From assembly GCF_043197795.1 (NCBI RefSeq), contig NZ_JBICTU010000033.1, forward strand, positions 1 through 64,000: a stretch of 64,000 bases of DNA, in the 5' to 3' direction. This document shows, one piece after another, positions 34,801 through 42,170 of this stretch. The translations under genes were made by a program, and so were the position numbers. The stretch is from Sphaerisporangium sp040649355 (lineage in GTDB: Bacteria; Actinomycetota; Actinomycetes; Streptosporangiales; Streptosporangiaceae). Positions within the stretch are counted from its first letter, which is position 1; each line of letters begins with the position of its first letter. The notes under the pieces are model-generated. The model saw nothing but the letters and a program-made list of their open reading frames with translations. It searched no databases and was not told where the DNA came from.

Positions 34801-37538
34801 CGGCCCGTCTCGGTGAAGAACTCGGCCTGCTTGTGCTTGGGCTGCAGGACCGCCTGGGCCCTGCCGGTCAGCGGCCCCGAGGAGCCCGCGCCGCCCTTGT
34901 CGGTGTAGCTGGCCTCAAGCACGTAGAAGACGTTGTCGCCGTCGCTGTGCCCGGAGGACAGGGTGGTCTGCACGGTTCCCGAGCAGCCGGTGTACTGGTC
35001 GAGCGGGTGGCCGTGGGTGTCGTGCCCCAGGATGGCCTGCACCTTGACGTTCGCGCAGTCGACGGTGCCGTCCTCGGGGTCGGTGACCGTGATCGTGAAC
35101 TTCACCTGGTCGCCGAACTCGAACAGGCCGCCGTCCGGCGGAAGGTTGATCTTCACGGTCGGCGCCGTGTTGCCCACCACGATCGGTACGTTCGCGGTGG
35201 CGGTCTTGCCGCCCTCGTCCTTCACGGTCAGTACGGCCGTGAAGTTGCCCGTCGTGGTGTAGGTGTACGAGGGGTTCGCCTCGGTCGAGTCGACGGTTCC
35301 GTCGCCGTCGAAGTCCCAGGCGTAGGTGAGCGCGGTCCCGTCGGGGTCGGCCGACCCCGCGCTGGAGAACTTCACGGCCAGCGGCGCGGGACCTGAGGCC
35401 TTGTCGGCCTTGGCCTTGGCGATGGGCGCCCGGTTGCCCTGGACGTAGTCGATCCGGTAGACGCCGGAGTCGGTGTTGTCACCGCCGAAGCCGGAGCCCC
35501 ACTCGATGAGGTACAGGGCGCCGTCGGGACCGTACTTCATGTCCATCGGCTTCTTGAAGCTCATCGAGGCCAGCATCGGGTTGATGTCGACCAGTTGGGA
35601 GCCGTCGGCGCTGAGCTGGAACGAGTACAGGTGGTCCTGGTTCCACTCGCCGAAGACCGCCTTGCCGTCCCAGTAGGCGGGCCACTTGCGGTCGGACACC
35701 AGCGCGGGGTCGTACCGGTACGCGGGTCCGGCCATGGGCGCGCCGCCGCCGCCCAGCTCGGGGAAGGCGGGGTCGGCCGAGTAGTGGTAGTAGACGGTGG
35801 CGGGCAGCGCCTTCGGCAGGTCGGTGATGCCGGTGTTGTTGGGCGAGTCGTTCTTCGGCGCCGCGCAGTCGAACGCCTGCTTGGAGGTGTTCGTCGCGAA
35901 GTCGAAGTCGATGTAGGGCTTGTTGTTGCCCACGCAGTACGGCCAGCCGTAGAAGCCCGGGGCGTTGAGGATGTCCCACTCGACCGTGTTCTCCGGGCCG
36001 CGCGTCGCGCTGGGGTTGCCCGCGTCCGGACCGTAGTTGGCGACCAGCAGCTTGTGCGTCTTGGGGTCGATGCCGATGCGGAACGGGTTGCGGAAGCCCA
36101 TCCCGTAGATCTCCGGACGGGTCTTCGCCGTGCCCGGCGGGAACAGGTTGCCCGCGGGGATGGTGTACGTCCCATCAGGCTCGGGGTGGATGCGCAGCAC
36201 CTTGCCGCGCAGGTCGTTGGAGTTGGCCGAGCTGCCCTGGGCGTCCCAGGCCGCCCGCCCGGCCCGCTCGTCGATCGGGGTGTAGCCGTCGGAGGCGAAC
36301 GGGTTGGTGTTGTCGCCGTTGGCCAGCCACAGGTCACCGGTGGCCTTGTCGAACACCATGCCACCGCCGTGGTGGCAGCACTCGGCCCGCTGCACGGGCA
36401 CCTCCAGCACGATCTTCTCGCTGGTGGCGTCGAGCGTCAGGTCCGGCCTGATGGTGAAGCGCGAGAGCCGGTCCACGACCTTGGACTGCGGCGAGTAGTA
36501 CAGGTACGCCCAGCGGTTGGTGGCGAAGGCCGGGTCGAGCGCGATGCCGAGCAGCCCGCTCTCGTTGGCGGTGAAGACGTTTAGGTGGCCCGAGGTGACG
36601 ACGCCGCCGTCCGGCTTGACCGCCTTGATGTCGCCGAGCCGGTCGATGTAGAAGACCGTGTTGTCGGGGGCGATGTCCAGCATCATCGGGTTGGAGGTGT
36701 TGTCGTCGAGCGTGACCTTCTCGAACGCCGAGTCCAGGCTCGCCGAGCAGTCGGACGGCACCACACCGGCGGCGGTCTGCAGGCCGCCCAGCAGCATCTT
36801 CAGGAAGTTCGGCTCGGTGTACGAGGCGTCGTCGTGGCCCAGCGCCGTGTACCAGGACCGGCCGCCGGCGTAGTTCTGGCACCAGCTGTTGGGGTGGTCG
36901 GAGCCCATCGTGCCGCCGCTGTAGCTCGTCTCGTCCAGGGAGGTCAGGACGTGGACCGTGCCACGCGGGTCGGTGCGGAAGTCGTACCACTCGTCAGTGC
37001 GGGTCCAGCGGGCAGGAAGCCCCGCTGTGGAGGGGTGAGCGGGGTCCTCGACCTTGACGACGGCCTGCTGCGGCGCGGGGTGCTGCTTGAAGTACGCGCC
37101 GACCAGCTTGCCGTACCAGGGCCAGTCGTACTCGGTGTCGGAGGCCGCGTGCACACCGGCGAACCCGCCGCCGCCCTCGATGTAGTGCTCGAAGGCGGTC
37201 TGCTGGGCGGCGTCCAGCACGTCGCCCGTGGTGGACAGGAAGACCACCACCGCGTACTTGGCCAGGTTCTCCTCGGTGAAGGCGCCCGCGTCCTCAGTGG
37301 CGTCAACGGTGAAACCGTGCTCCTGGCCGAGCTGCTTGATGGCCGCGACGCCCGCGGGGATGGAGCTGTGCCGGAAGCCGGTGGTCTTGGAGAAGACCAG
37401 GGCGGCGAACGGCGGGTCGGCGGCCGACGCGCTCGGGACGACGCCCGGCGCCGCGGCGGGGGTGGCCGACGCGTTGGCGGTGACGGGGACCAGGAGGGTG
37501 GAGACGACCAGCAGCAGTGCCGTCAGCAGTCTTCTCAT
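31806..37538 (-). CDS. secreted multidomain ThuA / sugar dehydrogenase / PKD / CBM protein
   Basis: This 1910-aa exported protein is the largest gene here. Order of parts (positions approximate): signal peptide 1-41; ThuA-like glutamine-amidotransferase fold 45-250 (LVFSKTTGFRHSSI, GGGGFAGVHAASD); PQQ/calcium-type glucose-sorbosone dehydrogenase propeller 270-690 (AECCHHGGGMVFD, GFRNPFRIGIDP); PKD domain 700-785 (YAWDFDGDGTVDS); Ig-like segment 790-870; CBM6-like domain 905-1035; second PKD 1045-1125; two DUF1349-like jelly-roll modules 1140-1490 that resemble each other; two or three bacterial Ig/OmpL47-like repeats 1505-1800 (YRAADKAGN, YRAKDKAGN); charged helical tail ending KSKKK. It probably oxidises sugars or binds polysaccharide outside the cell. 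Its ATG overlaps a 39-codon small ORF. Confidence 0.9.
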   Translation of the reverse strand: MRRLLTALLLVVSTLLVPVTANASATPAAAPGVVPSASAADPPFAALVFSKTTGFRHSSIPAGVAAIKQLGQEHGFTVDATEDAGAFTEENLAKYAVVVFLSTTGDVLDAAQQTAFEHYIEGGGGFAGVHAASDTEYDWPWYGKLVGAYFKQHPAPQQAVVKVEDPAHPSTAGLPARWTRTDEWYDFRTDPRGTVHVLTSLDETSYSGGTMGSDHPNSWCQNYAGGRSWYTALGHDDASYTEPNFLKMLLGGLQTAAGVVPSDCSASLDSAFEKVTLDDNTSNPMMLDIAPDNTVFYIDRLGDIKAVKPDGGVVTSGHLNVFTANESGLLGIALDPAFATNRWAYLYYSPQSKVVDRLSRFTIRPDLTLDATSEKIVLEVPVQRAECCHHGGGMVFDKATGDLWLANGDNTNPFASDGYTPIDERAGRAAWDAQGSSANSNDLRGKVLRIHPEPDGTYTIPAGNLFPPGTAKTRPEIYGMGFRNPFRIGIDPKTHKLLVANYGPDAGNPSATRGPENTVEWDILNAPGFYGWPYCVGNNKPYIDFDFATNTSKQAFDCAAPKNDSPNNTGITDLPKALPATVYYHYSADPAFPELGGGGAPMAGPAYRYDPALVSDRKWPAYWDGKAVFGEWNQDHLYSFQLSADGSQLVDINPMLASMSFKKPMDMKYGPDGALYLIEWGSGFGGDNTDSGVYRIDYVQGNRAPIAKAKADKASGPAPLAVKFSSAGSADPDGTALTYAWDFDGDGTVDSTEANPSYTYTTTGNFTAVLTVKDEGGKTATANVPIVVGNTAPTVKINLPPDGGLFEFGDQVKFTITVTDPEDGTVDCANVKVQAILGHDTHGHPLDQYTGCSGTVQTTLSSGHSDGDNVFYVLEASYTDKGGAGSSGPLTGRAQAVLQPKHKQAEFFTETGRVPGAAGTGDPGVKVETTTDTQGGFNNIGFIEDGDYWSHDPVNLSGVSGLSFRASSASTGGTIEVHAGKADGPLVGKVAVTNTGGWQTFSDFPLTLTDPPTSSGPLYFVVRRPAGSDNTGGLLNVNWTDFIGKGVTDNQRPAVVVNATPDKGPAPLQVSLHAEASDPDGDTPLTYKWNLGVAGAPAPTTPDASYTYTAPGSYDASVTVTDAKGASRTEHVRITVDSPGTTCLTGKSDGFDGVALDRSRWTVLGENQDLRVAGGALHIPTALADIYGTSNTPIPNMVLQPTPSGAWQATAKLTIAAKDAYQQAGLILYGDDDNYAKMVIQGRTTNDPATRIFQFIREEAGVPNEVAASNTANLGAAFPNTVYVRLASNGTTLTASYSADGLTWTAMPQTDKAMAGIVNPRIGLASFASTGARPVIDAAFDWFQLTPDASAGPVTPDDEFDGTSLDACRWSTVVRPDAAATRVTGGNLEIDTSKGDIYGTDNSGAKNFILQTPPSGDWSVETKIDGSAFNEAYQQGGLIAYLDDANYVKLDYLADSATSRRVEFRSEIGDAVQNPQPQLSDLTQGVWWLRLTRAGTTYRGFASSDGKAWTEIGTGLVNAAVSGGKVGVFAFGVNAAASKTAKFDFFHASWGQPADTTPPKVSAATTPAAPDGGDGWFVSSVAVTVTASDSGSGLASTEVSVDGGPWAPYTDPVSVSADGVHKVAYRAADKAGNTADGTIEVKKDATAPLTTAQFAPANDDGWHGATVPVTLAASDGGSGLAGIEYSLDSGAWKSYTEPVNVTGNGGHTLAYRAKDKAGNVETEKAAVLKIDGTKPTVLVSGISDTQIYGDSQDLRITWQAVDSTSGVKTLTGTLDAGAYSSGRLQALYELTLGTHALSVTATDYAGNVTTQKVTFGITTSTRDLSLLIDRFVATSRLSQAGGNKLQAQLTKARKEEAKNNDAKTVKELEKFKTLAADPKIVPTAEIRDVLVRDTDAVIAKLSGPAKSKKK

Positions 37539-37654
37539 GCTCCACCCCGCACGCTGTCGCGGGCGCGGGAGGGCAGGACCCCGGCATGGGTGGGCTCATG
37601 GACGCTGCCGGTGGCACCGGAAGGCCTGTGGACGTACGGGTGGGAGATGCGCAT
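37535..37654 (-). CDS. small 39-aa ORF coupled to the ThuA gene
   Basis: ATG 37654 lies behind AGGAAAA (spacing 5) and the ORF ends in a TGA sharing ATGA with the start of the large ThuA gene. The peptide begins MRISHPYVHRPSGATGS and ends RDSVRGGA; it has His, Pro and Arg but no hydrophobic stretch. Ribosome site, small size and exact 4-bp overlap argue for a translated leader that couples translation to the big gene. Chance in GC-rich DNA cannot be excluded, and no known leader-peptide family fits. Confidence 0.45.
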   Translation of the reverse strand: MRISHPYVHRPSGATGSVHEPTHAGVLPSRARDSVRGGA

Positions 37655-38554
37655 CGGGTTTTCCTCGAAGTGGGGAGCGGCGATGAGATGCGAGGAAGGT
37701 CGCGCCCGTCCTGCGGACGCTGGGGGCCATGGCGGCCGGGAGGAGGAGCCGGTTCCCGGCCGGGGCGCCGGGCGGGCCCGGCGACCGTGGTCCGCCGGCC
37801 ACGGGGGTACGACGGCCGTCGTGGTCACCGAACCTCGGGCAGGGTCCAACCAGGAATGGACGAAGACATGCATGTAGGCCTGACCTCATGACTCAATCAG
37901 GCAAGGCGCGCGCCGCCGCGCTTGCTGCCGGGGTGGGTGCCGGGGTTTCCGGAGGTGCAGCCGGAGGAGTGCCGTGTCCGCCGTGCTGGTCGCCGGGTGA
38001 TGCGGGAGGGGTGGCCGGAGAAGTGCCGTCTCCGGCGTGCTGGGCGTGGGGGGCCGTAGGGGGCGGGCTTTTTTATTTCTTGTAGATCAATTAACGAGGT
38101 TTTAACACAGCTCCTTCGTGCCTGTATAGACCCAAATGACCGAACGGATCGTTCCTGGAGCCCCCACGGCACCGGCGATCCAGGGTCGCGAACGGGTTCG
38201 CCCAGGCAGGGCAGGTCACGCGGTCGAGCGGAGCAGCACACGCCGCCGACGGGACCCCCCGCCCCGCCGGCCGTGAAACGGCCCCGGTGTGTTACCGCCG
38301 GGGCCGCCCCTTCCGGGCCACCGCACGTGAGAGTGCGCTGACCCGATTCCATGTTACCGCCGCCGGAATCTCCGCTACTGACGGCGACAGGCCCCGCGAT
38401 CCTCCCGTTCGCCGAAAATTGGATGATCATTCGGTAAGCACGATGAGCCGTGCGAGCGACCGGAGGATCGGCCCGCGTACAACGGGCCCCAGGGACACAT
38501 CGCAAGCGCAGCGAGATCCCGCGCCCGGAGTCATCGCCATCGGGGGTGTTCGGA
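37655..38554. other. 900-bp intergenic region with imperfect repeats and an AT-rich patch
   Basis: No convincing gene is seen. At ~37955-38040 two imperfect copies of a unit resembling GGAGAAGTGCCGTCTCCGGC occur about 60 bp apart, the second forming an 8-bp hairpin (38014-38021 with 38029-38036). At 38070-38105 there is an abrupt AT-rich patch (CTTTTTTATTTCTTG, then ATCAATTAACGAGG) unlike the rest of the window, probably holding promoters. A 9-bp stem CGGCCCCGG/CCGGGGCCG at 38279-38306 could be a terminator or the base of a 5' leader. The segment is long enough for the promoters of the small ORF/ThuA pair and the gene at 38555. Confidence 0.4.
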
Positions 38555-38998
38555 ATGGTTGGAAGGCACGCACTGCCCGCGCTGCTGGCGATCGCCGTCG
38601 GAAGCGCGATGCTGGCCGGGACAGCGGACACCGCCGCCGCCGAGTCCCGTGGCCCGCTGACGCTCCACACCGCGAACGGGCCCTATCCTCCCGCCCCCGA
38701 CACCGAACCACCGACGCGGCCACGGCACCTGATGCTCTTCAAGCGGCCCTTTGGACCGATCGTCCTGAAGTGGGGCCCGTCCTCGGACAACTTCGGCGTC
38801 GTGGCCTATGACGTCTACGGGATCAGACATGGGCGGTACCGGTTGATCGGGCACACCTCGGCCCACGACAGGGTCTTCGTCGACCATCACCACGTGGGCT
38901 GCTGGACCGCACGGTACTACCTCAGGGCGAGGGACGCCGCCGGGAACGTGTCGCACGCGAGCAACGTCGTCTCCTACCGCCCCTACTGGTGCGAGTAG
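38555..38998 (+). CDS. secreted fibronectin-III-like protein
   Basis: This 147-aa protein starts MVGRHALPALLAIAVGSAML with a signal peptide to about residue 30 (ADTAAAE). The mature part is a single Ig/FN3-like module: PPTRPRHLMLFKRPFGPIVLKW, SSDNFGVVAYDVYG, and YYLRARDAAGNVSHASNVVSY, which is the typical RARDAAGN strand of FN3 domains in actinobacterial glycanases. Two Cys (in VGCWTARY and at PYWCE) may pair. There is no catalytic domain, so it is an isolated binding module. The start at 38555 is moderately supported (GGGGGTG upstream). Confidence 0.7.
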   Translation: MVGRHALPALLAIAVGSAMLAGTADTAAAESRGPLTLHTANGPYPPAPDTEPPTRPRHLMLFKRPFGPIVLKWGPSSDNFGVVAYDVYGIRHGRYRLIGHTSAHDRVFVDHHHVGCWTARYYLRARDAAGNVSHASNVVSYRPYWCE

Positions 38999-39131
38999 GT
39001 TCCGAGCGGACGCCCGCACGCCCGTCTCCGAAAATCAACCGCCGCGCGGACATGGCGCTGGACCGATTCACACGGTAGAAACATCCCAACAACATCCATC
39101 TTCCTCATCTGGATGCACGCCCCCGTAACGA

Positions 39132-39231
39132 GAGAGCGCTCTCCCATTTCGGGGACGTAGCGTCCGGCCGTCCACCCCCCAGTAGACAGGTCGATGACCA
39201 TTGTGAACGCCAGAAACGCGAGAGCGCTTCC
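39132..39231. promoter_or_regulatory. two LacI-type operator-like palindromes upstream of the beta-helix gene
   Basis: GAGAGCGCTCTC (39132-39143) is a perfect 12-bp palindrome and GAGAGCGCTTCC (39220-39231) is a close variant, centres 88 bp apart in the 335-bp gap before the gene at 39334. The central GAGCGCTC resembles actinobacterial LacI-family sites such as that of CebR (GGGAGCGCTCCC type). Repression by a sugar-responsive LacI protein, perhaps with looping, is inferred. Nothing else is recognised in the gap. Confidence 0.55.
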
Positions 39232-39333
39232 GCGCTCGTCGAAGCAGCCGATTCGCCTGGCCCTCATGCCCGCCATCCCCCTGACGTCTTCTGCCCACGT
39301 AGCGCCGCACGCCGAGCGGAAAGGACGAACCGT

Positions 39334-41241
39334 ATGACAACCCTGCCTCCTGGCGATGAAGGTTCCGCGAGGCGGAGCCCCAGCCATAGGCAGCTCGGGC
39401 GGGCGTTCGCGCTCGGCCTCGTGCTGACGACCGCCGTCCTGACGACGGGAACGGCCGCCACCGCCTCGCCGGCACCCCGCACCCCGGACTTCGGGCCGAA
39501 CGTCACCGTCTTCGATCCGAGCATGCCGATCAGCGAGATCCAGGCGACCCTCGACGCGGCGCACGCCACGCAGGTCGACAACGAGATGGGCACCAATCGC
39601 CACGCCTACGTGTTCAAGCCGGGCACGTACGGGACCACGGAACACCCGCTCCAGATCAAGGTCGGCTACTACACCGAGATCGCCGGCCTGGGCGCGTCGC
39701 CCACCGACGTCGTCATCAACGGCAAGGTAGAGGTCTACAACCGCTGCCTGGAGAACGGCGGCACGGGCAACTGCCTCGCGCTCGTCAACTTCTGGCGCAC
39801 CCTGTCCAATCTGTCGATCAACGTCAACGCCGCCGGCCAGGACGGCTGCAGGGGATCGGCCAACTTCTGGGCCGTCTCCCAGGCCGTGTCCATGCGCCGC
39901 CTCAACGTCGGCGGTGGCAACCTGTCGCTGATGGACTACTGCACCGCCGGCCCGCAGTACGCCAGCGGCGGCTTCATCGCCGACTCCAAGCTGCCGTCCG
40001 TCACCAACGGATCGCAGCAGCAGTGGCTGACCCGCAACACCGAGGTCGCCGGTTGGTCCAACGGGGTGTGGAACCAGGTCTTCTCGGGCGTCGTCGGCGC
40101 TCCGGGCGACGCCGCCTTCCCCAACCCGCCCTACACCACGCTCGACACCACTCCGGTGAGCCGCGAGAAGCCGTACCTGTTCCTCGACGCGAAGGGCAAG
40201 TACAACGTCCGCGTCCCCTCCGCCCAGAAGAACACGCGTGGCATCACGTGGGCCAACGGCCTGACGCCGGGCCGTACGCTGCCGATCTCCGACTTCTTCG
40301 TCGCGAAGCCGTCGGACTCGGTGAAGGTCATCAACAACGAGCTCGCGCGCGGCAAGAACCTGCTGCTCACGCCCGGCGTGTACGACATCGCGCGGAACAT
40401 CGAGGTCAAGCGCCCCGACACGGTGGTCCTCGGTATCGGGCACGCCACGCTGACCGCCGTCAACGGCTCGACCCCGCTCGACGTCGCCGACGTCCCCGGC
40501 GTCGTCATCGCCGGCGTCACGATCGACGCGGGCCTTCAGAAGTCGCCGGTACTGCTGCGGGTGGGCAAGGACCACGACCACGGCAGGGGTGACGATCACG
40601 GCAGGCATGGGGGCTCGGCGAACAACCCGACGACCCTGTCCGACGTGTACTTCCGCGTCGGCGGACCGCACGTCGGCAAGGCCGACACCGCGCTTGAGGT
40701 CAACAGCGACAACGTGATCATCGACCACACCTGGGTGTGGCGCGCCGACCACGGGGTCGAGGGCTTCACCGACACCCAACGGTGGAACACCAACATCGGC
40801 CGCTACGGAGCCGTCATCAACGGTGACCACGTGACCGCGACGGGCCTGTTCGTCGAGCACTTCCAGCGGTACAACACCGTCTGGAACGGCGACGACGGCA
40901 CGACCATCCTGTACCAGAACGAGCTGCCGTACGACCCGCCGACCCAGGCCGACTGGATGAACGGCGCCGTCGAGGGCTACGCCGGCTACAAGGTCGGCAA
41001 TCGTGTGAAGACCCACAACCTGTACGGCGGTGGCGTCTACGTCTTCAACCAGAACAACCCGTCGATCCACACCGAGAACGGCTTCGAGGTCCCGGAGACC
41101 CCGGGCGTCAAGCTGCACCACATCATGACGGTCAACCTCAGCGCCGGAATCATCGACCACGTCGTCAACGGCGTGGGCGACCCGGCCGACACGACCAAGG
41201 TCGGTTCACCGGTGTTCGTCAAGGAGTACCCGGCCCCGTAG
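39334..41241 (+). CDS. secreted right-handed beta-helix protein
   Basis: This 635-aa exported protein has ATG 39334 after GGAAAGGA. Signal peptide ~1-45 (RAFALGLVLTTAVLTTGTAATA). The mature part reads like a pectate-lyase-type beta-helix: early FKPGTYGTTEHPLQIKVGYY and GLGASPTDVVINGKVEV, a central NLLLTPGVYDIARNIEVKRP, and C-terminal NVIIDHTWVWRADHGVEG with GAVINGDHVTATGLFVEHFQ. A His/Asp/Gly-rich loop lies at about 415-430 (KDHDHGRGDDHGRHGG). Relatives are often labelled adenylyl cyclase, which nothing here supports. It probably acts on or binds a polysaccharide. A strong terminator follows. Confidence 0.75.
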   Translation: MTTLPPGDEGSARRSPSHRQLGRAFALGLVLTTAVLTTGTAATASPAPRTPDFGPNVTVFDPSMPISEIQATLDAAHATQVDNEMGTNRHAYVFKPGTYGTTEHPLQIKVGYYTEIAGLGASPTDVVINGKVEVYNRCLENGGTGNCLALVNFWRTLSNLSINVNAAGQDGCRGSANFWAVSQAVSMRRLNVGGGNLSLMDYCTAGPQYASGGFIADSKLPSVTNGSQQQWLTRNTEVAGWSNGVWNQVFSGVVGAPGDAAFPNPPYTTLDTTPVSREKPYLFLDAKGKYNVRVPSAQKNTRGITWANGLTPGRTLPISDFFVAKPSDSVKVINNELARGKNLLLTPGVYDIARNIEVKRPDTVVLGIGHATLTAVNGSTPLDVADVPGVVIAGVTIDAGLQKSPVLLRVGKDHDHGRGDDHGRHGGSANNPTTLSDVYFRVGGPHVGKADTALEVNSDNVIIDHTWVWRADHGVEGFTDTQRWNTNIGRYGAVINGDHVTATGLFVEHFQRYNTVWNGDDGTTILYQNELPYDPPTQADWMNGAVEGYAGYKVGNRVKTHNLYGGGVYVFNQNNPSIHTENGFEVPETPGVKLHHIMTVNLSAGIIDHVVNGVGDPADTTKVGSPVFVKEYPAP

Positions 41242-41257
41242 AACACCCCGCTGACCT

Positions 41258-41289
41258 GGTGGGCCGGAGTCCTTCGACTCCGGCCCACC
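41258..41289 (+). terminator. terminator after the beta-helix gene
   Basis: A perfect 13-bp stem (GGTGGGCCGGAGT and complement) with loop CCTTCG begins 17 bases after the stop at 41241. Confidence 0.75.
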
Positions 41290-41300
41290 GTCGTGAGCCC

Positions 41301-41350
41301 GCGTTCGCCCGCGTTCGCCCGAGCGCGGCCGAGCGCGGCCGAGCGCGGCC
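41301..41350. repeat. five tandem decamers (2 + 3)
   Basis: GCGTTCGCCC occurs twice and then GAGCGCGGCC three times, all head to tail without spacers, between the beta-helix gene terminator and lsr2. Perfect 10-bp periodicity suggests slippage-prone DNA or helically phased binding sites. Confidence 0.85.
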
Positions 41351-41479
41351 GCTGCCGGTCAGGTCGAGATCACGTACGCGGTGGGTGCGTCGACACGGTC
41401 AACAACGCGATCCGTTTCTCGAACGCCAGTATGATGCCACGGTCCAGACAGACGCTGATCGACTCGGAAAGGGCCGCAC

Positions 41480-41905
41480 GTGGCGCAGAAGGTGATACTG
41501 GTCGACGACCTCGACTCCTCCGAGGGCGAAGACGTGGCGAGGCGGGAGTTCCCGCTGCTGAACCGTACCTTCGCCATCGACCTGTCGGATGCCAACCAGC
41601 AGCGGCTGAGCGACGCTCTCGCGTTCCTCGAAGAGGTCCTGGAGAGCTCCCGCGAAGTGAAGCAGGCGTCACGGTCGAAGAAGGTCCCCGAGCTCTCGCC
41701 CCGGCTGCAGGGCTACACCCTCACCGACGTCCGCACCTGGGCACGCGAGCAAGAGCTGGACGTACCCGCCCGTGGCAAGATCCCCGACGAGCTCGTCGAG
41801 CAGTTCGTCGCCGCCCACCCCGACGCGACCTCCACGCGGTCGTCGTCGGAGGAACATGCGGGCGGTGAAGCCCAGGACGGAGCGGAGCCGGACGCCGGCA
41901 CCTGA
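41480..41905 (+). CDS. lsr2: Lsr2-family nucleoid-associated protein
   Basis: This 141-aa protein begins MAQKVILVDDLDSSEGED, the Lsr2 oligomerisation arm. It has an acidic helix rich in Glu, a lysine-rich linker (RSKKV) and the DNA-binding core with DVRTWAREQELDVPARGKIPDELVEQF, where RGKIP stands for the AT-hook-like RGRIP. Lsr2 bridges AT-rich and horizontally acquired DNA and silences it. The C-terminus is longer than usual and acidic. The start GTG 41480 follows GGAAAGG. It is the only xenogeneic silencer seen in the window and lies 5 kb from the accessory region that starts near 47.4 kb. Confidence 0.9.
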   Translation: MAQKVILVDDLDSSEGEDVARREFPLLNRTFAIDLSDANQQRLSDALAFLEEVLESSREVKQASRSKKVPELSPRLQGYTLTDVRTWAREQELDVPARGKIPDELVEQFVAAHPDATSTRSSSEEHAGGEAQDGAEPDAGT

Positions 41906-42170
41906 GTCGAAGGACGGCCCGGATGGCGGCCGGATGACTGCCCGGATGGCGGCCCCCACTCAGTCGCCCCTCGGCGAGGTGGCCGCCACGGCGGGCCGAC
42001 CAGTCCCCGCGTCCGTCCCCGCAATCAACGCTCCTGGCCGTCGGAAGAGACGATAGCCTGCCGGAGATCACCGATACCCTGGGTGCGCTGCCACCGCGCC
42101 TGTGATCGCAAACCGGGTGGCTCCACGCGCCGGTTCGCTGTGACGCCAATGAGCTGGGACATCTGGAGCG

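Noticed and set aside
31725..35396. Plus-strand open frame of 1223 codons
   Set aside because: It lies antisense to the ThuA multidomain gene, is rich in Val/Gly/Arg/His as GC-rich shadow frames are, and has no domain or ribosome site.
38060..38085. T-run after a G-rich stretch considered as a rho-independent terminator
   Set aside because: The G-rich sequence has no complementary C-rich arm, so no hairpin forms directly before the T-run.
37889..38085. Gly/Ala-rich 65-codon plus-strand frame considered as a peptide precursor
   Set aside because: No ribosome site, no maturation enzymes nearby and repeats explain its composition.
41301..41350. Tandem decamers considered as a CRISPR array
   Set aside because: Units are 10 bp with no spacers and there are no cas genes.
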